In this document: positions 52,187-60,495 of the stretch, piece by piece
Layout: each line of letters begins with the position of its first letter
How positions within the stretch are numbered: position 1 is the stretch's first letter
The notes under the pieces: model-generated
Seen by the model: the letters and a program-made list of their open reading frames with translations, nothing else
Database searches by the model: none
What the model was told of the DNA's origin: nothing
Program-made: the position numbers and the translations under genes
Assembly (NCBI RefSeq): GCF_017355405.1
Contig: NZ_CP061177.1
Span: forward strand, 2,339,001-2,403,000
Origin: Roseomonas haemaphysalidis
Lineage (GTDB): Bacteria > Pseudomonadota > Alphaproteobacteria > Acetobacterales > Acetobacteraceae
Direction of reading: 5' to 3'
DNA length: 64,000 nt

Positions 52187-53164
52187 ATGTACGATGCCGC
52201 CTTTCTCGACCGCCTGCGGTGCCTGCTGGCCGCCGCCCTGCCACGCTGGGGACTGCCGGCCGACGCGCCGCTCTCGTTGCTGAACGTGTCGGAGAACGCC
52301 ACCTTCATCGCCGGTGAAGCGCTGGTGTTGCGGGTCTATCGCGACGGCTACCACACGCCCGCGGAGATGCGGTCGGAGCTGGACTGGATCGCGGCGCTGC
52401 GCGCGGCAGGCGTCGTCCACACGCCCGCCCCGGTCCCGGCGCTGGACGGCACGCTGCTGCAGGCCCTGCCGGACGGCGCGGTGCTGCGGCACGCCGTCGC
52501 CTTTGCCCACATGCCGGGCGTGGACCCGGCCGGCGACCTGCCGGCGCGCTTCCGCCAGCTTGGCGGCATCACCGCGCGGCTGCATGCCCATGCGCGCGGC
52601 TGGTCGCCGCCGGAAGGCTTCCGGCGCAAGCGGTGGGATGCCTCGACCATGCTGGGCGACCAGGGCCACTGGGGTCCCTGGCGCGCCGCGATCGGGCTTG
52701 ATGCGGCGGGCGAGGCGGTGCTGGCGGCCGTCGCGAGCCGGTTGGGCGATGAGCTGGACGCCTTCGGGGATGGCCCGGACCGCTTCGGGCTGGTGCATGC
52801 CGATCTGCGCCTGACCAACCTTCTGGCGGATGGCGCCCGCCTGGGCGTCATTGACTTCGACGATTGCGGCTTTTGCTGGCATCTCTACGATTTCGCCGCC
52901 GCCGTCAGCTTCATGGAACACGACCCGGCGGTGCCGCGGCTGATGGCGGAATGGATCGCCGGCTATCGTGCCGTGGCGCCGCTGGCGGAGCGCGACACCG
53001 CCATGCTGCCCCGCTTCATCATGCTGCGGCGCATGCTGCTGACCGCCTGGATCGCCTCGCATGCCGAAACGCCGACGGCACAGGCCCTGGGCGCGGATTA
53101 CACCCATGGCACGGTGACGATGGGCCGGCGCTTCCTGGCTGGCACGGGCGTTGCTTCCGGGTAG
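52187..53164 (+). CDS. APH/choline-kinase-type small-molecule phosphotransferase
   Basis: This 325-residue kinase-like protein has a small N-lobe (ENATFIAGEALVLRVYRDGYH), the catalytic loop HADLRLTN (His204, Asp206, Asn211) and the metal motif VIDFDDCG with Asp223. The fold is shared by aminoglycoside phosphotransferases, homoserine, hydroxylysine and ethanolamine kinases. Placed inside a catabolic operon, it more probably phosphorylates a metabolite than an antibiotic. It begins 18 bp after the flavoprotein subunit and ends 9 bp before the second HyuA. Confidence 0.82.
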   Translation: MYDAAFLDRLRCLLAAALPRWGLPADAPLSLLNVSENATFIAGEALVLRVYRDGYHTPAEMRSELDWIAALRAAGVVHTPAPVPALDGTLLQALPDGAVLRHAVAFAHMPGVDPAGDLPARFRQLGGITARLHAHARGWSPPEGFRRKRWDASTMLGDQGHWGPWRAAIGLDAAGEAVLAAVASRLGDELDAFGDGPDRFGLVHADLRLTNLLADGARLGVIDFDDCGFCWHLYDFAAAVSFMEHDPAVPRLMAEWIAGYRAVAPLAERDTAMLPRFIMLRRMLLTAWIASHAETPTAQALGADYTHGTVTMGRRFLAGTGVASG

Positions 53165-53173
53165 GCTGACCTT

Positions 53174-55282
53174 GTGTCGCCAGGAGTCCTCAGCTTGCAG
53201 ACCTCGCCCACCGTCCGCCTCGCCGCCGATATCGGCGGCACCTTCACCGATGTGGTCCTGGACGTCGGCGGCGCCCGCCGCACCCGCAAGGTGCTGACCA
53301 CGCCCGCGGCGCCGGAGGATGGCGTGCTCGACGGCATCGGGCTGGTGCTGGGCGATGCCGGGCTGCAGTTTTCCGACATCGACGTCTTCGTGCACGGCAC
53401 GACGCTGGCCACCAACGCCATCATCGAGCGCCGGGGCGCCCGCACGGCCTTGATCGCGACCGAGGGCTTCCGCGACGTCATCGAGATCGGCACCGAAAGC
53501 CGCTACGACCAGTACGATCTTTCCATCGAGAAACCGAAGCCGCTGGTGCCGCGCGCCCTGCGCTTCACGGTGCCCGAGCGGGTGGATGCCGATGGCGCCG
53601 TGCGGCTGCCGCTGGATGAGGCCGCCGTCGCCGCCCTGGCGCCACGGCTGGCGGAAGCGGGCGTGCAGTCCGTCGCCTTCGCTTTTCTGCACGCCTATGC
53701 CAATCCGGCCCACGAACAGCGCGCCGCGGCGGTGCTGCGGGGGTTGATGCCGGACCTCGCCATCACCCTGGCGCACGAGGTCTGCCCGGAGGTGCGGGAA
53801 TACGAGCGCACCTCCACCGCCGTGGCCAACGCCTATGTGCAGCCGCTGATGGAAGGCTATCTCGGCCGCATGGCGGCGGCGCTGCAGGCCCGGCAATATC
53901 GGGGCGCGACCTACCTGGTCACCTCGGGCGGCGGGCTGACAGCGCTGGAAACGGCGCAGAAGTTCCCGGTGCGGCTGGTGGAATCCGGCCCGGCGGGCGG
54001 CGCCATCTTCGCCGCCCAGGTCGCCTTGCGGGCGGACGAGCAGCGCGTGCTGTCCTTCGACATGGGCGGCACCACCGCCAAGGTCTGCCTGATCGAGCAA
54101 GGGGAGCCCGCGACGGCGCGCTTCTTCGAGGTGGACCGTACCGCGCGCTTCATGAAAGGCTCCGGCCTGCCGCTGAAGATACCGGTGATCGAGATGGTGG
54201 AGATCGGCGCCGGCGGCGGCTCCATCGCGCAGGTGGATGCCATGCAGCGGGTGACGGTGGGGCCGGAAAGCGCCTCCTCCGTACCTGGCCCAGCCTGCTA
54301 CGGGCGCGGCGGCACCCGCCCGGCGGTGACGGATGCCGACGTGGCGATGGGGCTGATCGAGCCGCAAGGCTTCGCCGGCGGCAGCATGACGCTGCGGGCC
54401 GACCTGTCGCTGGACGCGCTGGGGCGGGAGATTGGCGGCAAGCTGGGGCTTTCGCCCGAGATGTCGGCCTATGCGGTGTATGAGATGGTTTGCGAGAACA
54501 TGGCCAGCGCCGCTCGCGTGCATGCGGCGGAGCGCGGCGCGGTGATCGCACAGCACACCATGATCGCCTTCGGTGGCGCGGCGCCGCTGCATGCGGCACG
54601 GGTGGCCGAGAAGGTCGGCGTTGCCCGCGTGCTGGTGCCGCCCAATGCCGGGGTCGGCTCGGCGGTGGGCTTTCTCGCCGCGCCGGTGGCCTATGAGATC
54701 GTGCGCTCCCGCCACGCGCGGATCGATGGAAGCTTCGACGGGGCAGGGGTCTCGGCATTGTTCGAGGAAATGGCCGCCAGCGCCCGCGCGCTGGTCGAGC
54801 CCGGCGCGCGCGGTGCCGCGCTGTTCGAGCGGCGGATGGGCTTCATGCGCTATGTCGGCCAGGGGCACGAGATCACCGTGCCGCTGCCGAACCGCGCGCT
54901 GACGGCGGACGACGTGCCGGAGCTGCGCCGCGTCTTCGAGGCGGAATACGCCGCGCAGTTCGCCCGCATCATCCCGGCGGCGGCGATCGAGGTACTGAAC
55001 TGGTCGGTGCTGGTTTCGACCACCGTGGAAAAGCCCGCCATCGCCCCCGCCGTGCCGCCAGGCCCGGCACCGCAGGCCAGTGGGCGCCGCAGGGTGTTCG
55101 ACGGGCGTAGCGAGACGCATCTGGACGTGCCGGTCTTTCAGCGCGCCGCCATGGCGCCCGGCGCCGTCATCCCCGGCCCGCTGGTGATCGCGGAGGACGA
55201 GACGACCACCTTCGTCTCCGCCACCTTCGATGCGCATATCGACGGCGCGGGCTGCATCGTCATGGAAAGGAAGGCGGCATGA
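53174..55282 (+). CDS. Hydantoinase/oxoprolinase subunit A (second copy)
   Basis: This 702-residue HyuA homologue has AADIGGTFTDVVL, HGTTLATNAIIERRGARTALI, SFDMGGTTAKVCLI, GAGGGSIAQVDAM and FGGAAPLHAARVAEKVG. It is clearly different from the first copy (compare FDMGGTTAKV with FDMGGTSTDV), so the pair is not a recent duplication. GTG 53174 is the likely start; a TTG 21 bp on is possible. It is overlapped 4 bp by its B subunit. Its ring-opening substrate may differ from that of copy one. Confidence 0.9.
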   Translation: MSPGVLSLQTSPTVRLAADIGGTFTDVVLDVGGARRTRKVLTTPAAPEDGVLDGIGLVLGDAGLQFSDIDVFVHGTTLATNAIIERRGARTALIATEGFRDVIEIGTESRYDQYDLSIEKPKPLVPRALRFTVPERVDADGAVRLPLDEAAVAALAPRLAEAGVQSVAFAFLHAYANPAHEQRAAAVLRGLMPDLAITLAHEVCPEVREYERTSTAVANAYVQPLMEGYLGRMAAALQARQYRGATYLVTSGGGLTALETAQKFPVRLVESGPAGGAIFAAQVALRADEQRVLSFDMGGTTAKVCLIEQGEPATARFFEVDRTARFMKGSGLPLKIPVIEMVEIGAGGGSIAQVDAMQRVTVGPESASSVPGPACYGRGGTRPAVTDADVAMGLIEPQGFAGGSMTLRADLSLDALGREIGGKLGLSPEMSAYAVYEMVCENMASAARVHAAERGAVIAQHTMIAFGGAAPLHAARVAEKVGVARVLVPPNAGVGSAVGFLAAPVAYEIVRSRHARIDGSFDGAGVSALFEEMAASARALVEPGARGAALFERRMGFMRYVGQGHEITVPLPNRALTADDVPELRRVFEAEYAAQFARIIPAAAIEVLNWSVLVSTTVEKPAIAPAVPPGPAPQASGRRRVFDGRSETHLDVPVFQRAAMAPGAVIPGPLVIAEDETTTFVSATFDAHIDGAGCIVMERKAA

Positions 55283-56934
55283 GCGCGCAACCCGGCCTGA
55301 TCGACCTGCAGATCATGTGGAACCGCCTGATCGCCGTGGTGGGCGAGCAGGCGCAGGTGCTGATCCGCACCGCCTTCAGCCCCATCGTGCGCGAATGCGG
55401 CGACATCTCCGCCGGCATCTTCGACCTCCAGGGGCGGATGCTGGCCCAGGCCGTCACCGGCACGCCCGGCCACGTCAACTCGATGGCCGAGGCGGTGAAG
55501 CACTTCATCCGCCACTTCCCGCTGGACACGATGCGGGAAGGCGACGCCTTCATCACCAACGACCCCTGGATGGGCACGGGGCATCTCAACGACTTCGTCA
55601 TCACCACGCCCGCCTTTCACGACGGCAAGCTGGTGGGGCTGTTCTCCTGCACCAGCCACCTGATGGATATCGGCGGCCTGGGCAATGGCCCCGAGGCCAG
55701 CGACGTCTTCATGGAGGGGCTCTACATCCCCATGCTGAAGCTGATCGACCGGGGCACGGTGAACGAGACGCTGATGGCGATGATCCGCGCCAACACGCGC
55801 CTGCCCGTCGATACGGAGGGCGACACCTATTCGCTGGCTGCCTGCAATGACGTGGGGGTGCGCGCCCTGTCCGCCATGATGGCGGAATTCGGCATCACCA
55901 GCCTGGAACCCCTGGCCGACTACATCATCGAGCGTTCGCGCGAGGCCGTGCTGGCCGAGATCGCCAAGTTGCCAAAGGGCAGCTGGACGCACAGCATGAC
56001 CATCGACGGCTACGACCACCCGCTGACGCTGCAGGCGACGCTGACCATCACGGACAGCAACATCCATGTGGACTACACGGGCACCTCCGCCGCCGTGGCG
56101 CGGGGCATCAACGTGCCGCTGGCCTATACCACCGCCTATACCTGCTTCGGCATCGGTTGCGTCGTGGCGGCGGAGATCCCGAACAATGCCGGCTCGCTGG
56201 CGCCGCTCACCGTCTCGGCGCCCGTCGGTGCCATCCTGAACGCCGAGAAGCCGGCGCCGGTCTCCGCGCGCCACATCATCGGGCAGATGCTGCCGGACAT
56301 GGTGTTCGGCTGCCTGCGGCAGGCATTGCCCGACCGCGTGCCGGCGGAAGGGACCTCCTGCATCTGGAACATCGTGGTGCGCGGCGCGCGGCCGGCAGGC
56401 CATGGCCCCAACCACGGCTACGCCATGACCATCACCACCAACGGCGGCACCGGCGCGCGGCCGCGGCAGGACGGGCTATCGGCCACCGCCTATCCCTCGG
56501 GCGTCGCCGGCACGCCGGTCGAGATCGCGGAGATCCAGTCGCCGCTGATGTTCTGGCGCAAGGAGCTGCGGGCGGATTCTGGCGGCGCCGGGCGCACGCG
56601 CGGCGGCCTGGGCCAGGTCATGGAGATCGAGAACCGCGACAACGCGCCCTTTGAGCTGCTGGCGGCGTTCGACCGCATCCAGTTCCCGCCGCGCGGCCGG
56701 GATGGCGGCGGGGACGGCGCTGCGGGCTATGTCGGGCTTGGCTCCGGCGCGGCGTTGCGCGGCAAGGGGCTGCAGGTCATCCCGCCGGGGGAGCGGCTGG
56801 TGGTGCTGACGCCCGGCGGTGGCGGCCTCGGCGAGCCGGCGGCGCGGGACAGGGGCCGGGTTTCGGCGGACCTGCGGGACGGGCTGATTTCAGCCGAGAC
56901 CGCCGCCCGCCATGGCAGTATCGCGGCGGAATAA
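55279..56934 (+). CDS. Hydantoinase/oxoprolinase subunit B (second copy)
   Basis: This 551-residue HyuB homologue begins LIDLQIMWNRLIAVVGEQAQVLIRTAFSPIVRECGDIS and has MREGDAFITNDPWMGTGHLNDFVITTP, TSHLMDIGG, NVPLAYTTAYTCFGI and the C-terminal GGAGRTRGGLGQVMEIENRD. The metal-type loop TGHLND differs from GTHLPD of copy one. It is the last gene of the operon; a downstream low-GC spacer separates it from the next gene. Confidence 0.9.
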   Translation: MSAQPGLIDLQIMWNRLIAVVGEQAQVLIRTAFSPIVRECGDISAGIFDLQGRMLAQAVTGTPGHVNSMAEAVKHFIRHFPLDTMREGDAFITNDPWMGTGHLNDFVITTPAFHDGKLVGLFSCTSHLMDIGGLGNGPEASDVFMEGLYIPMLKLIDRGTVNETLMAMIRANTRLPVDTEGDTYSLAACNDVGVRALSAMMAEFGITSLEPLADYIIERSREAVLAEIAKLPKGSWTHSMTIDGYDHPLTLQATLTITDSNIHVDYTGTSAAVARGINVPLAYTTAYTCFGIGCVVAAEIPNNAGSLAPLTVSAPVGAILNAEKPAPVSARHIIGQMLPDMVFGCLRQALPDRVPAEGTSCIWNIVVRGARPAGHGPNHGYAMTITTNGGTGARPRQDGLSATAYPSGVAGTPVEIAEIQSPLMFWRKELRADSGGAGRTRGGLGQVMEIENRDNAPFELLAAFDRIQFPPRGRDGGGDGAAGYVGLGSGAALRGKGLQVIPPGERLVVLTPGGGGLGEPAARDRGRVSADLRDGLISAETAARHGSIAAE

Positions 56935-57120
56935 AGGCGCGAAAGATAAAGTAAAAGTCACGTTCCGATGGCGTGGGTTCTGCGTGGCCTCAACGTAGAG
57001 CTTGGCTGGAAACAATAGATAACAACTCCATCCAAGACGCCACGTTATGGCGCTGGTACGGATCAGGCGACGCCGGCCCCATTTCCGGGAAGCCGGCGCA
57101 GCTGACCGCAAGGAGATGCC

Positions 57121-57477
57121 ATGAGGAAGTTCGTGATGCTCGGCGCCGGCCTGATGCTGATGGGCGCCACCGGCGTGGCCCTGGCACAGACGGCCGCACC
57201 GCCGCCCCCCGCCCCCCAGGCGCAGGCCGACACCCCGCCGCCGCCGCCCCCCGGCGGCCCAGGCATGCGCGGCGCGGGTGGCCCCGGCATGCGCGGGCCG
57301 ATGGGCGGTCCGGGCCCGTTCCACGGTGGCCCGCCGCCGTCGCGCGCCGCGTCCTTCCATATCGAGAAGGGTGACACGGAGCTGCATGTGCGCTGCGCCG
57401 AGAACGAGCCGATGCAGGCTTGCGTGAACGCGGCATCCGCATTGCTCGACAAGGTGAGCGCGAGCCAGCCGCGCTGA
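57121..57477 (+). CDS. Secreted Pro/Gly/Met-rich protein of unknown function
   Basis: This 118-residue protein has a clear signal peptide (MRKFVMLGAGLMLMGATGVALAQ, 1-23), a low-complexity Pro/Gly/Met/Arg-rich middle (GPGMRG-type repeats) and a folded-looking C-terminus: RAASFHIEKGDTELHVRCAENEPMQACVNAASALLDKV, with two cysteines that could form a disulfide. CAAGGAGA precedes the ATG. I do not recognise a family; similar small proteins occur in relatives next to metal or envelope genes. A hairpin follows. Confidence 0.65.
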   Translation: MRKFVMLGAGLMLMGATGVALAQTAAPPPPAPQAQADTPPPPPPGGPGMRGAGGPGMRGPMGGPGPFHGGPPPSRAASFHIEKGDTELHVRCAENEPMQACVNAASALLDKVSASQPR

Positions 57478-57486
57478 ACGGCGGGG

Positions 57487-57512
57487 CCCGGGGCGCGGCC
57501 ACGTGCCCCGGG
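57487..57512 (+). terminator. Hairpin between the secreted protein and the convergent BASS transporter
   Basis: CCCGGGGC (57487-57494) pairs exactly with GCCCCGGG (57505-57512). No clear T-tract follows, so termination strength is uncertain; it lies exactly between two convergent genes. Confidence 0.5.
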
Positions 57513-57514
57513 AG

Positions 57515-58507
57515 TTACTCGGCGGGCAGGGCGCCCTTGGGCATCTCGTCCCGCCGGGCATAGCGCTGTGCCAGCGCGGCGCAGGCGAAGAGCTGGATCT
57601 GGTGGAACAGCATCAGCGGCAGCACCAGCAGCCCCACGGGGTGGCCGGGAAACAGGATGCTGGCCATCGGCACGCCGCTCGCCAGGCTTTTCTTGGACCC
57701 GCAGAAAACGATCACGATCTCGTCCGCCTTGCCGAAGCCAAGCCGTCTCGCGGCCAGCATGGTGACGCTCAGGACGATGCCCAGGATCGCCATATCCGCC
57801 AGGGCGACCACCAGCAGGCTGGCCGGGTCTACCTGGTGCCAGATGCCGGACACCACGCCCTCGCTGAAGGCCGCATACACCACCAGCAGGATGGAGCCGC
57901 GGTCCACCACCGAGGTCAGCAGCTTGTGCCGGCTGATGAAGCCGCCGATCAAGGGGCGTGCCGCCTGGCCGACCAGAAACGGCAGCAGCAGGTGCAGCCC
58001 GATGTCGCGCAGCGCATCCGTGCTGAAGCCGGCGCCCTTGGTTTGCAGCAGCAGCGCCACCAGAGCCGGTGTCAGCACCATGCCCAGGAGGTTGGACACC
58101 GACGCGCAGCACAGCGCCGCCGGCACATTGCCGCGCGCCACGGATGTGAAGGCGATCGAGGACTGCACCGTGGACGGCAGCACGCACAGGAACAGCAGGC
58201 CGAGCGACAGGCCCGGCCCGATCCAGCGCCCCAGAAGAGCGGTGGCCAGCAGGCCGAGCAAGGGAAACAGCACAAAGGTGCTGCCGAGCACCAGGGCCTG
58301 CAGGCGCCAATGCAACAGGCCCTCGACCACCGCCTTGGGCGCCAGCTTGGCGCCGTAGATGAAGAACAGCAGCGCCACGGCGACCGAGGCCAGTGCGCCC
58401 ACTCCTTCCGCCGCCGTGCCGCGTGCCGGCAGCAACGCCGCCAGCGCCACGGTGGCGACGAGCATCAGCAGAAAACGGTCGATCGGTAGCCGGCGAAGCA
58501 GGCGCAT
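57515..58507 (-). CDS. Bile acid:sodium symporter (BASS/SBF-like) family transporter
   Basis: This 330-residue inner-membrane protein has about ten hydrophobic helices with the SBF-like features LFFIYGAKLAPKAV, LCVLPSTVQSSIAFTSVARGNVPAALC, NLLGMVLTPALV and IVIVFCGSKKSLASGVPMA. It belongs to the YfeH-like (DUF4137/SBF_like) branch, whose substrates are probably organic anions, not bile acids. The start 58507 gives a basic N-tail then the first helix. It is divergent from a LysR gene across 105 bp, so LysR control is likely. Confidence 0.87.
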   Translation of the reverse strand: MRLLRRLPIDRFLLMLVATVALAALLPARGTAAEGVGALASVAVALLFFIYGAKLAPKAVVEGLLHWRLQALVLGSTFVLFPLLGLLATALLGRWIGPGLSLGLLFLCVLPSTVQSSIAFTSVARGNVPAALCCASVSNLLGMVLTPALVALLLQTKGAGFSTDALRDIGLHLLLPFLVGQAARPLIGGFISRHKLLTSVVDRGSILLVVYAAFSEGVVSGIWHQVDPASLLVVALADMAILGIVLSVTMLAARRLGFGKADEIVIVFCGSKKSLASGVPMASILFPGHPVGLLVLPLMLFHQIQLFACAALAQRYARRDEMPKGALPAE

Positions 58508-58594
58508 GGTGCAGGAACCTTCGTGGTTGCCGCTTCCATACGCCCCACTGCTCTTATTCATGAAGCGTATGTTTCCGATATGAGTCATCGCGAT

Positions 58595-58616
58595 CCATGA
58601 TAACCATTCGTCATGG
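58595..58616. promoter_or_regulatory. Candidate LysR operator between the transporter and LysR genes
   Basis: CCATGA (58595-58600) and TCATGG (58611-58616) form a 6 bp inverted repeat with a 10 bp centre overlapping the LysR start codon. It could serve autoregulation. A second imperfect dyad lies around 58567-58582 (CGTATG...GATATG). Confidence 0.35.
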
Positions 58617-59470
58617 TGCACCCCGATCTGCTCCGATCGTTTCTGGCGGTGGCGGAAACGCGCAGCTTCACGGAAGCCGCGCGGCGGCTCGGGTTGCGGC
58701 AATCCACTGTCAGCCAGCATGTCCGCCGGCTGGAAGACCAGGTCCGCCGCAGCCTGTTTGCCCGCGACACCCATTCCGTGGCGCTGACGCCGGATGGCGA
58801 TGCGCTGTGCGGCTTCGCGCGCCGCATCCTGGATGCGCAGGACCGCATGGAGCGGCACCTCGCTGGTTCCTCGCTGCGCGGGCGGATCCGGCTCGGGGCG
58901 TCGGAGGACTTCGCCTATTCCCGGCTGCCCGAGGTGCTCGCGGAATTCGGCCTGGCGCACGACGGCGTCGACCTCGAACTGACGGTGGGGCTGAGCGGGC
59001 TGCTGTACGAACGCTATGACGCGGGCGAGCTGGATGTGATCCTGGTGAAGCGGCGCGGCACCGACCCGCGCGGCGAAAGCGCCTGGCAGGAGCCGCTGGC
59101 CTGGATCGGCCGCCCCGGCCTCCGGCCCGACCCGGCGCTACCGCTGCCACTGGTGCTGTTTCCGCCGCCCAGCATCACCCGCGCCCATTGCCTGGATGCC
59201 CTGCAACGCGCCGGGCGCGCATGGCGGGTGGCCTGCACCAGCGGCAGCCTCAGCGGGTTGCGGGCGGCGGCGCTGGCCGGATTGGGGGTGACGGCCCATT
59301 CGGCGCGGCTGGTGCCGCCGGGGCTCGCGCCGCTGCCGCCATCCCGCCACCTGCCGGCGCTGGGCGAGATCGAGTTCGTCGTGATCGGTCCCGGACCGCA
59401 GCACCGCCCGGCCCGGGCCCTGATGGATGCCATCCTGGAGAATGCCGGGCGGCTGCGGGCCGAGGGCTAG
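58613..59470 (+). CDS. LysR-family transcriptional regulator
   Basis: This 285-residue regulator has an N-terminal winged helix-turn-helix (LLRSFLAVAETRSFTEAARRLGLRQSTVSQHVRRLEDQV, 6-44), a linker helix, and an effector-binding domain of two Rossmann-like lobes starting IRLGASEDFA. It is adjacent to and divergent from the BASS transporter, its probable target. The effector-binding domain is of the group with short C-termini. GC content and composition match neighbours. Confidence 0.9.
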   Translation: MVHPDLLRSFLAVAETRSFTEAARRLGLRQSTVSQHVRRLEDQVRRSLFARDTHSVALTPDGDALCGFARRILDAQDRMERHLAGSSLRGRIRLGASEDFAYSRLPEVLAEFGLAHDGVDLELTVGLSGLLYERYDAGELDVILVKRRGTDPRGESAWQEPLAWIGRPGLRPDPALPLPLVLFPPPSITRAHCLDALQRAGRAWRVACTSGSLSGLRAAALAGLGVTAHSARLVPPGLAPLPPSRHLPALGEIEFVVIGPGPQHRPARALMDAILENAGRLRAEG

Positions 59471-59494
59471 CAGGGCAGGGGGTGGCACCCCATC

Positions 59495-60016
59495 TTGCCG
59501 CCCATGCCCACCGCGATCCGCGTGGCGCGCGCGCCGGACGGCGCGCTGCACTACGCCATTCCCTGCCGGCCCGAACAGTTGCCCGCCGTCGCGCCCCGCG
59601 ACCTCAGCCTGGGCTGGGATGTCGCCCGTGCCGCCGCGAGCGCCGAACACTGGGGGCCGCACCGTACCCTGCGCTTTCTGGACGACGGCGCCCCTGGCCC
59701 GGTGCTGACCCTCGCCGATGCCGATGCCGCCTGCTGGGCCGAGGCGGTGGACCGGCTGGCCGACCTGCAAACGCTGCCCGGCCTGGCGCTCTGCCTTCGC
59801 CTGCTGGCGCTGATCGAGCTGCTGGGGCGGGCGCGCTGGATGACCGGGCTTTTCGCGATCGGCGCCGACGGGATCGAGTTGCACCCCGCTTTGCTGGCCG
59901 CCGCTGCCACGCAGGGGCTGGACGCGGCGGGGCGGTTCGACGAAACCGAGATGAAGCGGCTATTGTCGCGTCGTATCGCCGGGGTCGCGGCGGGCAGGGG
60001 GGTGGACGCGGGCTGA
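59495..60016 (+). CDS. Hypothetical protein (173 residues)
   Basis: This protein has no signal peptide or membrane helix and no motif I recognise. It shows an N-terminal beta-like segment (IRVARAPDGALHYAIPC), a mixed middle with DLSLGWDVARAAASAEHWGPHRTLRFLDDG, and a helical C-terminus rich in Leu/Ala (PGLALCLRLLALIELLGRARWMTGLF). The codon pattern looks coding and the gene lies 24 bp after the LysR stop on the same strand. ATG 59504 would also fit. It may be a lineage-specific cytoplasmic protein. Confidence 0.55.
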   Translation: MPPMPTAIRVARAPDGALHYAIPCRPEQLPAVAPRDLSLGWDVARAAASAEHWGPHRTLRFLDDGAPGPVLTLADADAACWAEAVDRLADLQTLPGLALCLRLLALIELLGRARWMTGLFAIGADGIELHPALLAAAATQGLDAAGRFDETEMKRLLSRRIAGVAAGRGVDAG

Positions 60017-60077
60017 TCCGTGCCACGGCCAGGCCCGTGGCGCGTTCCGGTCCCATCCGCCGGCCCCGGAGCGTGCC

Positions 60078-60494
60078 ATGAAACCCCTCGCTTTCTCTAT
60101 GCTGCTGCTACTGGGTGCCTGTGCTGGTGCCGGCGCCGGCCCCGCCGGTGCGCCCCGCTCCGGCGAGCAGCGCCAGCAGGACGCGACCAACGCCGCCTGC
60201 CGCCAGGATGCCGAGCGTGCCATGCGCTATCGCGACCGTGGCCAGCTGATGCGCACCGACGAGGCCGAGGCGCGAATCGGTGCGGGTGCCTTCACGGACA
60301 CCGTGGCGGGCTCGATGAGCACCCAGCGCCTGTCGTCACGCTTCGAGCAAAGCCGGCTGGTCGAGGATTGCGTGCGCGGCGCCAATGCCGCCGCCGCGGC
60401 GCCGACGCCCGCCGCCGCCCCGGCGCCCGCGGTGGCCGATCCGGCGCCCGCGCCGGCACCCGCCCCGCCGGCAAGGCGCGCGCGGGTCCGCTGA
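60078..60494 (+). CDS. Putative lipoprotein
   Basis: This 138-residue protein has a type-II signal with lipobox LLGAC (Cys15). The mature part is a helical stretch (NAACRQDAERAMRYRDRGQLMRTDEAEAR...VAGSMSTQRLSSRFEQSRLVEDCVRG) with a further two cysteines, then a Pro/Ala-rich disordered tail ending in ARRARVR. It is likely anchored to the inner leaflet of the outer membrane or to the inner membrane; function unknown. The frame ends 2 bp before the likely start of the MFS gene. Confidence 0.72.
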   Translation: MKPLAFSMLLLLGACAGAGAGPAGAPRSGEQRQQDATNAACRQDAERAMRYRDRGQLMRTDEAEARIGAGAFTDTVAGSMSTQRLSSRFEQSRLVEDCVRGANAAAAAPTPAAAPAPAVADPAPAPAPAPPARRARVR

Positions 60495-60495
60495 G

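Noticed and set aside
52187..53164. Aminoglycoside resistance gene
   Set aside because: Only the general APH fold motifs are present, and the gene is locked in a catabolic operon. A metabolite kinase is more likely.
50585..55237. Very long open frame (over 1500 codons) on the minus strand through the hydantoinase operon
   Set aside because: It is exactly antisense to well-identified genes, and its translation is His/Arg/Gly-rich without motifs. It is the usual antisense shadow of high-GC codon use.
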